A stretch of 57,911 nt of DNA, taken from the IMG/VR virus record IMGVR_UViG_3300030430_005296, positions 1,226 to 59,136 of that record. One strand, written 5' to 3'. How positions within the stretch are numbered: the first letter of the stretch is position 1; every line of letters starts with the position of its first letter. Of the stretch, positions 38,404 through 45,772 are shown one piece after another. The notes under the pieces were generated by a model. That model saw only the letters and a list, made by a program, of their open reading frames with translations, ran no database searches and was not told where the DNA came from. The position numbers were made by a program, and so were the translations under genes. This DNA is from a virus.

Positions 38404-38700
38404 TTATTTTTCCCCTTGGATTACGTCAAAAAGAGACTTTTTATCTTCTTCCGATAGCTCAACACTCGTATTCGTTTTCTTCGCCATAATAGACGTAAGT
38501 TTTACTAATTGCTCATTGGATCTTTGCAAAGTTTCTACATACTTGGCTGCAATTAGCCCAAGATCCTTATGAGTTTCTTGACCATTGGTTATTTCTGCAA
38601 AAACTTGCGTGAGAAGGGTAGAGGTAATATCGCGGTCGTCGCGAATGTTGCTGATTGCTTCTTGAATATAATTTTCTAGGTCTTTTACTGATCGTCCCAT
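38404..38700 (-). CDS. Small helical protein of unknown function
   Basis: A 98-residue, mostly helical, hydrophilic protein with a coiled-coil-like middle (AAKYVETLQRSNEQLVKLT). It overlaps the end of the sigma-factor gene by 16 bases in another frame, starting at the ATG in GAATGGGACG. Its position between the late sigma factor and the hub genes suggests a late gene, perhaps an assembly chaperone or small structural protein. No family is recognised. Confidence 0.5.
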   Translation of the reverse strand: MGRSVKDLENYIQEAISNIRDDRDITSTLLTQVFAEITNGQETHKDLGLIAAKYVETLQRSNEQLVKLTSIMAKKTNTSVELSEEDKKSLFDVIQGEK

Positions 38701-39383
38701 TCTTTTTTAAACTCCGCGTAACGCTTTCTTACTTTATTAAGAGAGCTTACAACTTGCTTTGTATTAAGACCAGTAATCTCTCTAATATACAAGTAAATAG
38801 CTTTTTTATTAAAAATCTCTATATTGTTAGCTTCGTTAAAAAGAATCTCAATGGCTTGAATAGTCTTTACTTCATTTTCTCGTAGGGGCATTTTTTTCCA
38901 ACCTTGTATTTCTTTATTAAGGTGTAGGAAAAATTCATGTTTGTTTCTGTCTTCAATGTAGGTATTATGAACGACTAATCTTTGTATGGAGGGTATGTTT
39001 GACTGATCGGTGTGGGTTAAAAAATATTCTTCTAGGTGGGTTTCTCTTTTCGCTTTTTTTGATGTCTTTTTTACTTCTGCAATAAACCAGTTTTTTGATA
39101 CAACACTAAAGTAAGTAAATGCTTTGGAACCTTTATCTGGATCGAAGTTATTGAGGACTGTAATTAACCAGTTTTTGCAATCGTCTTTAAGAGAATCAAT
39201 ATTTGGAAGAGAAGTGAACTTATAAGTATACACAATTTTATCTACCATTTCGTCGAACACTGGTCCAATAAAATCCTTGTAAAGTTCATTTCGACGTTTA
39301 GGATCTTGCGTTTGGCAATATTCTACAATTGCATCCTGGTGTTCTCTTCTGAAATAATGATTTTTAGTTCTCTTCCTCGGCAT
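38685..39383 (-). CDS. T4 gp55-like late transcription sigma factor
   Basis: A 232-residue protein with a sigma-70 region 2-like core at residues about 65-105, notably NNFDPDKGSKAFTYFSVVSKNW. This matches the core-binding and -10-recognition helix region seen in gp55-type sigma factors of T4-like phages, which direct RNA polymerase to late promoters. The C-terminal part (residues 160-232) is helical and basic and lacks a clear region 4, as in gp55. It starts in the 3' end of the previous gene with AGAGGAAG upstream. Placement just before the virion genes fits a late-gene activator. Confidence 0.8.
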   Translation of the reverse strand: MPRKRTKNHYFRREHQDAIVEYCQTQDPKRRNELYKDFIGPVFDEMVDKIVYTYKFTSLPNIDSLKDDCKNWLITVLNNFDPDKGSKAFTYFSVVSKNWFIAEVKKTSKKAKRETHLEEYFLTHTDQSNIPSIQRLVVHNTYIEDRNKHEFFLHLNKEIQGWKKMPLRENEVKTIQAIEILFNEANNIEIFNKKAIYLYIREITGLNTKQVVSSLNKVRKRYAEFKKEWDDQ

Positions 39384-39654
39384 ACTCTTCTTCCTCTTGT
39401 CTCAAGACACGCTGAAAACTTTGACACTCCTCAACAAGAGCCTTTGAATGACGAAGTAGATTACCAAGAGTTTCATCGCCATAAAAACGTTCTAATCCAT
39501 TAACAATATCTATATGCTCTCTATACTCTTCTAGAGTTATACTAAAATTGTCCAACTCCTCTTGAAATGTTAGAAACCTTTTTAAAAGTTGAATAATATA
39601 CCATATAAGAATAACGTTAAGAACGACTGAAAGTGTCAAGAAAAGATGTGTCAT
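39364..39654 (-). CDS. Small membrane-anchored coiled protein
   Basis: A 96-residue protein with an N-terminal hydrophobic helix (FLTLSVVLNVILIWYIIQLL, residues about 5-24), then amphipathic helices and an acidic end (EEEEYAEEEN). It starts in the ATGA overlap with the zinc-ribbon gene and its tail overlaps the sigma-factor start by 20 bases. The topology suggests an inner-membrane anchor with a cytoplasmic helical tail. Translational coupling to the sigma factor makes a regulatory or membrane-tethering link conceivable; that is inference. A holin is unlikely because there is only one membrane helix and a long acidic tail. Confidence 0.55.
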   Translation of the reverse strand: MTHLFLTLSVVLNVILIWYIIQLLKRFLTFQEELDNFSITLEEYREHIDIVNGLERFYGDETLGNLLRHSKALVEECQSFQRVLRQEEEEYAEEEN

Positions 39655-39899
39655 CTGCTACTATCTAGTTCCTTTTTTTGATTTTTTAAATCCTGTTTTG
39701 AGTTTTCAATAAACTCATTTGTTAAATCGCCTACTTTCTTGTTTTTTTGTTTTTTATTCTCAGTAAAAGAAAAATTAGAGGGCTTTCTTGAGACATTTTT
39801 GGAATCACACCAAAAACAACTTTCTACAGTTTCGCTCATTAAGTGATTTTCTTTCCACTCTCCTAAACAATCTCCACATTGATAAACATAGATTGGCAA
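39651..39899 (-). CDS. FmdB-like zinc-ribbon protein (TTG start)
   Basis: An 82-residue protein starting PIYVYQCGDC, with a second knuckle CFWC: Cys8, Cys11, Cys28 and Cys31 form a zinc ribbon of the FmdB/CxxC_CxxC_SSSS type. The tail is Lys-rich (residues 50-80). The start is TTG, supported by AAGGAG seven bases upstream and by the family's usual M-P-x-Y-x-Y beginning. Zinc ribbons of this kind occur beside late transcription genes in T4-related phages and may assist transcription, but direct function is unknown. Confidence 0.7.
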   Translation of the reverse strand: MPIYVYQCGDCLGEWKENHLMSETVESCFWCDSKNVSRKPSNFSFTENKKQKNKKVGDLTNEFIENSKQDLKNQKKELDSSR

Positions 39900-39910
39900 T
39901 TTATTTCTCC

Positions 39911-40132
39911 TTATTCTGGCTGATCACAAACAACGTCCCAGTCTTTAGTGGTATCCTCGTTGAATTTGACCAACGGGGGGTTTAGCACAACTAAACCTTC
40001 TGGTGAGTTAGTCATTTTGAAGTTTTCTAAAACTGGTACAATATCGGATTGTTCCATTAGAGACTTTTGCAGCGCCATCATTAGAGCGCCAATTGCTTGT
40101 TTTGATAAATTTGTATGTTGAACTTCAGTCAT
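39911..40132 (-). CDS. Small conserved-looking phage protein (unknown function)
   Basis: A 73-residue protein with an N-terminal helix (LSKQAIGALMMALQKSL) followed by a strand-rich half (IVPVLENFKMTNSPEGLVV). It has a good AGGAG site and lies in the late-regulation cluster. From memory, similar short proteins with an ALMMALQKSLMEQ-like helix occur in marine T4-like phages, but I cannot name their function. A transcription accessory role is possible given the neighbours. Confidence 0.5.
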   Translation of the reverse strand: MTEVQHTNLSKQAIGALMMALQKSLMEQSDIVPVLENFKMTNSPEGLVVLNPPLVKFNEDTTKDWDVVCDQPE

Positions 40133-40134
40133 TT

Positions 40135-40434
40135 TTACTCCTTAAAAAATCTTTCAGAATTTATATTTTTATCGTCTATAAACAAATCATAAGCAGGTTT
40201 TCCAAATTTTAAATCATGGTATTTTACGCCCCACTCTTTGAATTGCTTTTCTGTAACTTCTCTCCAATTAATACCTGTCATGGTACCTCTCGCGGTCCAG
40301 TAGACTATTGTATCACCATTATAAAACAAATCATTGATTTTTTTAATATTTTGTTTTATAGGTTTTGCTTTAGAATAGTCCCTATCTTCCGGGGACTCAC
40401 AAATTGTTTCGTCTATGTCAACATAAATAATCAT
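40135..40434 (-). CDS. HAD-superfamily phosphatase, sugar-biosynthesis type
   Basis: A 99-residue compact HAD protein. Motif I is YVDIDET (Asp6, Asp8, Thr10), motif II/III region YWTARG, and motif IV is FGKPAYDLFIDDK. Such minimal HAD proteins, with TARG and GKP..D.FIDDK, accompany capsule and LPS sugar genes and are thought to dephosphorylate sugar phosphates. It lies immediately downstream of the glycan island, so it may act in that pathway. Alternatively it may be a nucleotide phosphatase of the regulatory cluster. The ATG overlaps the end of an in-frame remnant downstream of the FkbM gene. Confidence 0.7.
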   Translation of the reverse strand: MIIYVDIDETICESPEDRDYSKAKPIKQNIKKINDLFYNGDTIVYWTARGTMTGINWREVTEKQFKEWGVKYHDLKFGKPAYDLFIDDKNINSERFFKE

Positions 40435-40508
40435 TTTTTATCTCTCTTAATTACAATACATTCTGTTCCTGATTCTTTTTCAGTGTAGATGGAATATTGA
40501 TTTTCAAA
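40431..40508 (-). other. In-frame open tail after the FkbM amber stop (possible gene remnant)
   Basis: After the TAG of the FkbM gene the same frame stays open for 25 codons with normal-looking amino-acid content (FENQYSIYTEKESG...). It closes with a TGA that overlaps the ATG of the HAD gene. It has no start codon of its own. The ATGA junction is typical of a real gene end. This may be the 3' end of a former gene cut when the glycan island arrived, or the tail of a once longer FkbM protein. The stretch is short, so chance is not excluded. Confidence 0.35.
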
Positions 40509-41081
40509 CTACATAGCATTCCATTGTCTGTCAATTTTTATGTTCAAAGAGTCGATAAACTTATTCAGTTTATCATGTCTGTTTTTGTCTATATTTGATT
40601 TTTTTTGATGAAATTCTATCCATAGTTCGTTTATAAAGTAGATAGAGCTATCTTTTATCATTTTTTCAAGCACATCGTACTCTGATCCTTCTATATCCAT
40701 CTTTAAAATAATATTATCTTGTTTTGAAAAATTTTTTAATATCCATGTTGACAAATCAATCGCTTCAACCTTTTTTATTTGCACTTCTTTATGACACTGA
40801 AGATTCCATTTATTTTTTTGTTGACATAGAGTACTTGCACCAGTTCTCATATCTTTATTTCCATATCTATCGTTCGATACCACGAAAAAATCCACTTCTG
40901 TATCTGCGATCCAAACGGCTTTTTTAATTAAATTGACACCTGTATTTTCAATATCTTCGTAAAAAACCTCATTCGCTTCAAATGAGAATATTTCATAATC
41001 ACCCCAATCAGAAACAATCTTTTTGAACTTTCTAACTGAACAGCCATTATTTGCGCCGCAATCTAAAAAAATCTTTCTCAT
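40509..41081 (-). CDS. FkbM-family SAM-dependent methyltransferase
   Basis: A 190-residue protein with the FkbM signatures: LDCGANNG at residues 6-13 (SAM-binding loop I), FSFEANE (acidic end of strand 2), VEAIDLSTWI, and ILKMDIEGSEYDVLE in the middle. FkbM enzymes O-methylate sugars or polyketides. As the last gene of the island it could cap or modify the acidic sugar or its acceptor. It follows the dioxygenase gene by one base. The amber stop is followed by an open in-frame tail (separate entry). Confidence 0.85.
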   Translation of the reverse strand: MRKIFLDCGANNGCSVRKFKKIVSDWGDYEIFSFEANEVFYEDIENTGVNLIKKAVWIADTEVDFFVVSNDRYGNKDMRTGASTLCQQKNKWNLQCHKEVQIKKVEAIDLSTWILKNFSKQDNIILKMDIEGSEYDVLEKMIKDSSIYFINELWIEFHQKKSNIDKNRHDKLNKFIDSLNIKIDRQWNAM

Positions 41082-41082
41082 A

Positions 41083-41985
41083 TTAAATGTCTACCACCAC
41101 AGCTTGTAAAATTGATGGATCTTTGTTAAAAGTTGTATGCTGCCAGCCATTTCCAGTATTGAACCTATTAATAAATGGAGATATTTTTTTTGATGAAGGC
41201 TTAAATTGCATTACAATAACATCTCTATACTTATTTTTTGGAATCGTTGCTTTATGTATTATATTATTATCAAATAAAAACAAAGTGCCCTTTTTACCAG
41301 TTGCACTATAGATTTTGAATCCATGTTCATTAATCAATTTATTTATAAAGTAAGGATCTACTCTATCACCACCTAACCAAGAAATTTTTTGATCTTTTAA
41401 ACGATATGCTGGTGGTGGATTGTTTTCCCATGGTTCAATCCATCTGTCCGGATAAGAAACTCTTGAAGTTGGAACTTTAAGTCCCTCACCATTTTTAATT
41501 AAATATGTAAACTCGCCGCAATCAGATTCCACATCTGTTAAATAAATCAATATTTTTATTTGTTCTTTTGGATTATTGTCAAAATGCCAAAGCCAAGAAG
41601 AAGAGTCTCGCTCATTTGAAGTAAAATTCCTATAAATCTTTATGTTGTCTGTGTGAACATAGGAACCAAAAACCTTTTCTTGCAATTGTGGTACTAGAAA
41701 ATCCCCAAGCTGTTTAAGTTCATTTTCACAATTCCAAATGTTGTCTAATGCCAAGCAGTGTGCTCTTTTGGTAAAATTATTTGGATTTGTAAATAAATTA
41801 TTAACTTTATTAGACAAATCATTAATAATATTAAAGTAATTTTCGTCTCTTTGAACTATTGGATCGGTTAAATTATGTTCCGAAATGGTTATATCATAAA
41901 GATTTTGAACAATTTTAGATTTGTTTTTTATCTCAAATTGTTTTTTACTTAAAGAATAATATTCTGTCCAGCATGACTCTCTCAT
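41083..41985 (-). CDS. Phytanoyl-CoA dioxygenase-like 2OG-Fe(II) oxygenase
   Basis: A 300-residue protein with the facial triad of the 2-oxoglutarate/Fe(II) family: WLWHFDNN (His134, Asp136) and IIHKAT (His244), then Arg254 as the likely 2-oxoglutarate ligand. The strand IKILIYLTDVESDCGEF between them is typical of the PhyH group. Such enzymes hydroxylate small molecules and sugars and are common in phage and capsule loci. Its substrate is unknown; position between a transferase-like gene and a methyltransferase suggests a glycan or nonulosonate derivative. The start overlaps the preceding stop as ATGA. Confidence 0.7.
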   Translation of the reverse strand: MRESCWTEYYSLSKKQFEIKNKSKIVQNLYDITISEHNLTDPIVQRDENYFNIINDLSNKVNNLFTNPNNFTKRAHCLALDNIWNCENELKQLGDFLVPQLQEKVFGSYVHTDNIKIYRNFTSNERDSSSWLWHFDNNPKEQIKILIYLTDVESDCGEFTYLIKNGEGLKVPTSRVSYPDRWIEPWENNPPPAYRLKDQKISWLGGDRVDPYFINKLINEHGFKIYSATGKKGTLFLFDNNIIHKATIPKNKYRDVIVMQFKPSSKKISPFINRFNTGNGWQHTTFNKDPSILQAVVVDI

Positions 41986-42962
41986 TTAGACCACCTGCAA
42001 AGTTTTTTTGTCATGTTATGTTCATAAACATGACCTAAATTTACAATTTTTAGATTTTTAAAGTTATTTTTAATAAATTCCCAAAAAACTATGTATTCTC
42101 TCAGTTGTGAATCAAATGTTTGCCCATTCGGAATGTTTTTTTTGCTTTTCTCAAATGCAGAAAGACCTTTACCAGTTTGATAATCTTTTTCTGGGTGTCC
42201 ATCGAGTCCAACGACTTTTATTTCTTTTGCCCCAAAAATAGCAGCTAGATTGATCATTCTTGGGACAATTCCAATGGTAGTGAACATTCTAGTGCTGAAC
42301 AAGAAACATTTGTCTTTGAATGTAGTTTTGTAAAGATTTAATGTAGAAAAATCTCTGTGTACATTAATATCAAAACAAAGCACACAGTCTTGATTTTTTA
42401 TTAAAAATTCTCTACTGGTTTTCTTTTTATAAACTTCATTGGACATGTAAAAAAGAGAAGGATTCAAATTTTTAACTTTTTCGTGATTTAAAAAATCATT
42501 GCAAACCCAAACAAAATCACTATCAATGCTTTCCAAATCTACCATGTTAGTGGAAGGTCCGGCACCTATTATTAAAATAGATTTATCTGCAAACTTTTTA
42601 ATTTGGGGGAAACTTTCTATAATAAAATCTTCGTCTACAATGAGATCACTCATTTGATAAAGATTTTGCTTTATTTTATTAAAATGTGGAATTCCGTGTC
42701 TATTATTAAATTTAAAATCTTTTTTTTCTGTTAAAAAACAAGCCTGAGTGGGATCATCACAATTTTGATAAGTGTAATCAGCACCAAAACATTCTTTTTT
42801 ATAAGAATCAAACCAAACATTATTTTTTGGCTCAGTTCCAATTTTATCTACAAACTGCTTATAAGCTTTTTTTATTTCTGGTTTTGACAAATCAGTTATT
42901 TTAATAAATCTGTCACTTAGATTGTTTATAGATTTTTTCATATAAATTGAATTCCCATTCAT
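41982..42962 (-). CDS. DUF115/GT42-like Rossmann protein, candidate nonulosonate transferase (A)
   Basis: A 326-residue protein. The core begins ILIIGAGPSTN (residues about 129-139), followed by a short strand with VWVCNDF, a TTIGIVPRMINLAAIFGAK helix, and EIKVVGLDGHPEKDY. This arrangement (GxGPS, N-D/F strand, S/T-G-hydrophobic helix, G-x-D) resembles the Campylobacter Cst-type sialyltransferases (GT42) and the DUF115 motility-associated factors that attach pseudaminic acid. It lies directly downstream of the CMP-sugar synthetase. The N-terminus overlaps that gene by 50 bases; a later ATG at 42941 is an alternative start. Transferase function is inferred. Confidence 0.55.
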   Translation of the reverse strand: MNGNSIYMKKSINNLSDRFIKITDLSKPEIKKAYKQFVDKIGTEPKNNVWFDSYKKECFGADYTYQNCDDPTQACFLTEKKDFKFNNRHGIPHFNKIKQNLYQMSDLIVDEDFIIESFPQIKKFADKSILIIGAGPSTNMVDLESIDSDFVWVCNDFLNHEKVKNLNPSLFYMSNEVYKKKTSREFLIKNQDCVLCFDINVHRDFSTLNLYKTTFKDKCFLFSTRMFTTIGIVPRMINLAAIFGAKEIKVVGLDGHPEKDYQTGKGLSAFEKSKKNIPNGQTFDSQLREYIVFWEFIKNNFKNLKIVNLGHVYEHNMTKKLCRWSK

Positions 42963-43593
42963 AATCTATGTCAAAAGTTTCTTCTTCAGGAACAGGGAAT
43001 AATTCTATTTCACCTTTTTTTGTAAAATCCCCCATCCAAACCCCTTTACCAATTTTTTCTAAAGATCCTGCATAAAGACAATGTGCCGCCTCTAAAATGG
43101 GTTCTGCGGTTTTAGTGTTCATTACCGCCTCGTCTACACGAGTTAAAAACGTTCCATCAGAAGACCAAAAATAATTCTTTTTTTCAATTACTCCAAACAT
43201 CCCATCTTTTTCTGAACTTAAATATGCATTAGTGAAATCATCAATTGTTTTGACTGATAACATCGGAACACATGCATTTGTAAGAATTACAAATTTATGA
43301 GGAATTTTATTCCACCACTCATAAATTTCAGTCATAGGAGTCCCTTCTGACTTTGCAGATTTTTCACTTCTTTCAAAAACATTAACAGGATATTTATTGG
43401 CTATTTCTATTAATTCCGGTTCATAAACAGAAACGTAAATGTTTTCATTTGGGATTAGCTCTGAATCTACTAATTTTTTTATGTTTATGTCAAGTAGAGT
43501 AGTTTCGGCAAATGGTCTAATCATTTTCCTTGGACATCTCTGAGAAGATAGTCTAGCCTGAATTAAAAATGCTACATCTTTAATTTGTTTCAA
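42913..43593 (-). CDS. CMP-nonulosonate cytidylyltransferase (NeuA/PseF-like; TTG start)
   Basis: A 226-residue nucleotidyltransferase. The N-terminal FLIQARLSSQRCPRKMI matches the nucleotide-binding loop of the NeuA/PseF/SpsF/KdsB group, followed by LLDINIKKL. The C-terminal ETFDIDYEWEF corresponds to the FDID metal-binding end. It would activate the acidic sugar with CTP to give CMP-sugar, the donor for transfer. The start is TTG with AGAGGAAA upstream; no ATG fits. It follows the short NeuB-like gene by one base. Which acid it activates cannot be read from sequence. Confidence 0.75.
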   Translation of the reverse strand: MKQIKDVAFLIQARLSSQRCPRKMIRPFAETTLLDINIKKLVDSELIPNENIYVSVYEPELIEIANKYPVNVFERSEKSAKSEGTPMTEIYEWWNKIPHKFVILTNACVPMLSVKTIDDFTNAYLSSEKDGMFGVIEKKNYFWSSDGTFLTRVDEAVMNTKTAEPILEAAHCLYAGSLEKIGKGVWMGDFTKKGEIELFPVPEEETFDIDYEWEFNLYEKIYKQSK

Positions 43594-43594
43594 T

Positions 43595-44428
43595 TTAATT
43601 TCCTCTAAGTTTTTTTCTTGATGGAAGCTCGCTGTCAGTAACTCTTTTTACTCCGTCACCAAAAGCTTCTTCTAGCTCCCTAACTCCACGAACTAGCTTA
43701 ATTAAACCTTGTGGCTCTACAGATGCTAAATGGTCAGAGCCCCACATTGTTCTATCTAGTGTAATATGTCTTTCTAAAATAGTTGCACCTAAATAAACAG
43801 CAGCAACTGTAGTTCCTAGTCTAAACTCATGACCGCTATATCCAACTTCACAATCATAACGTTCTTTTAAGGTTTTAATACAACTTAAATTTAAATCTTT
43901 TAAAGCTGCTGGGTAAGCAGAATTACAATGAAGAAGGGAAAAATTTGCATTCTCTTCTTGCATCCACTTTACAGCTTGATCTGTCTCTTCTAAGGTACTC
44001 ATTCCAGTTGAAAAAATAACCTTCTTGGCTGTTCTTGCAGTTTCTCTCATTAGTTCTTCGTTGGTAATCATAGCAGATGGAATTTTGATAAATGGTAAAT
44101 CATATTGATTTAAAAAATTTAAACTATCCAAATCCCACGGACTAGCAGACCAATCTATCTCTTTATCTTTGCAATAATCATTTATTTCATCATATTGTTG
44201 TTTTTCGAACTCAACTTTGTATTTGTAATCTATGTAACGCATTGTCCCCCACGGAGTTTCCCTCATAACATTTTTTTGATGGTCAGGGACACAAACAGCT
44301 GGGTTTCTCTTTTGAAATTTTACTGCGTCACAGCCAGCCACTTTTGCTACATCAATTAACTTTTTTGCTATTTCCATTGAACCATTATGGTTAATCCCTA
44401 TTTCAGCTATAATGTATGTTTTTTTCAT
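43595..44428 (-). CDS. NeuB-family nonulosonate synthase lacking the SAF domain
   Basis: A 277-residue protein with the complete TIM-barrel motif set of the NeuB family: AEIGINHNG (residues 8-16), DAVKFQKR, HCNSAYPA, GYSGHE and ERHITLDR, followed by MWGSDHLASVEP. The family condenses phosphoenolpyruvate with a six-carbon amino sugar to a nine-carbon acid. The usual C-terminal antifreeze-like (SAF) domain of about 60 residues is missing: the protein ends at RKKLRGN, near the end of the barrel. In NeuB dimers the SAF domain covers the partner's active site. The GSDHLASVEP variant differs from the other synthase here, so substrates may differ. Confidence 0.75.
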   Translation of the reverse strand: MKKTYIIAEIGINHNGSMEIAKKLIDVAKVAGCDAVKFQKRNPAVCVPDHQKNVMRETPWGTMRYIDYKYKVEFEKQQYDEINDYCKDKEIDWSASPWDLDSLNFLNQYDLPFIKIPSAMITNEELMRETARTAKKVIFSTGMSTLEETDQAVKWMQEENANFSLLHCNSAYPAALKDLNLSCIKTLKERYDCEVGYSGHEFRLGTTVAAVYLGATILERHITLDRTMWGSDHLASVEPQGLIKLVRGVRELEEAFGDGVKRVTDSELPSRKKLRGN

Positions 44429-44430
44429 TT

Positions 44431-45258
44431 TTAATCCTGGTCTTTATAGTTTAAAATTTTGTTTAATAAGCTCTTTTGACTACTAACCCCTGAGAGGAGT
44501 TTCATGTCGTGCAAAGATTCCCATTTTTTCCATTTTTGTAACAAGCTAAGTGAAAAATTGACTACACTATCTGTTTCTTGAGATTCGTCATTCCACGGAT
44601 GCCTTTCTATGTCAGAATAGAATCTTGGACCTATAAAATCAAATCCATAAATTTCTATTAACTTAAATTGTAAAAAGTAACACAAAGGCAAAACAGAAGA
44701 AGTTAATTTATTCTCTAAACCCCATTTGAATTTATCTCCTATTACGGATTCACTATCAAATTCAACAGTGCCAAAAACTATTTTATCTTTTTTAAATCTT
44801 TCTTCTTTACAATTTTCATCGAAAAGGTTTTCACAATTAAAGTTTTCAGAATCAAAAAGTTTAATAAATTTTGTTGTTGTTGCCGGCAGTACTTGTATTG
44901 TAAAGTATTTTGAAACATTTTTTAAAAGAATCTGAAATAAATTCCACCCATTGGGGACTCTCATTATTGGAGTTGTTCCACAGAACATTCTATAATAATT
45001 TAAGTCTTTTGTAAAGAAAGAAGGAATCAAAATTTTAATTTTTTTAAAAGATTCATTTTTGTGATTGTTAATTAAATATTTAAAGCCGGATATAAAAGAG
45101 TTTGGATCAGCGCTAAACCAATAATCAGGAATAACATTCAGCTTATCAACACAATTTGGAAATGCTTCTTGAAAAGCTAAGATTTTATCTCCTGTATTTT
45201 TGTACTCTAGAGAAGAAAACCCCGTCCCCAGTACAATAAGTTTGTCATTGTTTAACAT
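44431..45258 (-). CDS. DUF115/GT42-like Rossmann protein (B), divergent
   Basis: A 275-residue protein that begins with a nucleotide-fold strand LIVLGTGFSSLEY. It continues with PDYWFSADPNSF and later has SSVLPLCYFLQFKLIEIYGFDF, matching the S-hydrophobic helix and G-x-D strand of GT42-like proteins. RHPWNDESQ follows where a catalytic His lies in Cst-type enzymes. It sits inside the synthase block between the acetyltransferase and the short NeuB. This could be a transferase or the missing UDP-sugar hydrolase step, but PseG motifs are not evident. The ATG has AAAGGAAG upstream. Confidence 0.45.
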   Translation of the reverse strand: MLNNDKLIVLGTGFSSLEYKNTGDKILAFQEAFPNCVDKLNVIPDYWFSADPNSFISGFKYLINNHKNESFKKIKILIPSFFTKDLNYYRMFCGTTPIMRVPNGWNLFQILLKNVSKYFTIQVLPATTTKFIKLFDSENFNCENLFDENCKEERFKKDKIVFGTVEFDSESVIGDKFKWGLENKLTSSVLPLCYFLQFKLIEIYGFDFIGPRFYSDIERHPWNDESQETDSVVNFSLSLLQKWKKWESLHDMKLLSGVSSQKSLLNKILNYKDQD

Positions 45259-45772
45259 ATTCTTCCTTTAACATTCCTAAAATGTGAGAATCTAAATATT
45301 CACCCTTTTTATAAACTGTTTGCCTTAAAACACCCTCATCTTTAAATCCAATATGTCTATAGACATCAATGGCTTTATTGTTAGAATAGACTTCACACCA
45401 AATTCTATTTAGATTTAAATCCTCAAAACCATATTTTATTATAGTTCGTAAAGCATCAGAACCAAACCCTCCATTTCTATATTTCTCTTCTCCAATAGAT
45501 ATAGCAAATTCAGCAGTTTTATAAATTGGATGAATGTACACCAAACCAACGACACCAATAATTTTATCTTCACCAATTGGCTTCATAACAAAGTATTGCC
45601 AACTATCATCATTGATAACTTTGTCCTTCCACCACTTAACCTGATGTTCATAACTTAATTCTCTATATTCTCTAAAAAATTGTCTCAAATTTGGATCGTT
45701 TCTCCACTCTAGCATCTTTTTTAGATGTTTTTCTTCCGGTAGATGCAACGTTACTTTTTTACCTTTTAACAT
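45245..45772 (-). CDS. GNAT N-acetyltransferase, PseH/RimJ-like
   Basis: A 175-residue GNAT protein: LEWRNDPNLRQFF near the N-terminus, GVVGLVYIHPIYKTAEFAIS as strands 4-5, and a coenzyme A loop at EEKYRNGGFGSDALRT (the R/Q-x-x-G-x-G/A type), ending with YRHIGFKDEGVLRQ. RimJ/RimL-like GNATs in sugar loci (PseH, NeuD-type replacements) N-acetylate the 4-amino-sugar nucleotide formed by the aminotransferase. The gene begins at a one-base overlap (TAATG) with the PseI-like synthase, supporting a shared pathway. Substrate is inferred from context. Confidence 0.75.
   Translation of the reverse strand: MLKGKKVTLHLPEEKHLKKMLEWRNDPNLRQFFREYRELSYEHQVKWWKDKVINDDSWQYFVMKPIGEDKIIGVVGLVYIHPIYKTAEFAISIGEEKYRNGGFGSDALRTIIKYGFEDLNLNRIWCEVYSNNKAIDVYRHIGFKDEGVLRQTVYKKGEYLDSHILGMLKEEYVKQ

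Noticed and set aside
40509-40511. Idea that TAG is recoded as a sense codon in this phage
   Set aside because: The metallopeptidase-like gene at 53285-53959 also ends in TAG at a sensible position, and the FkbM protein is of normal length without readthrough, so TAG appears to be an ordinary stop.
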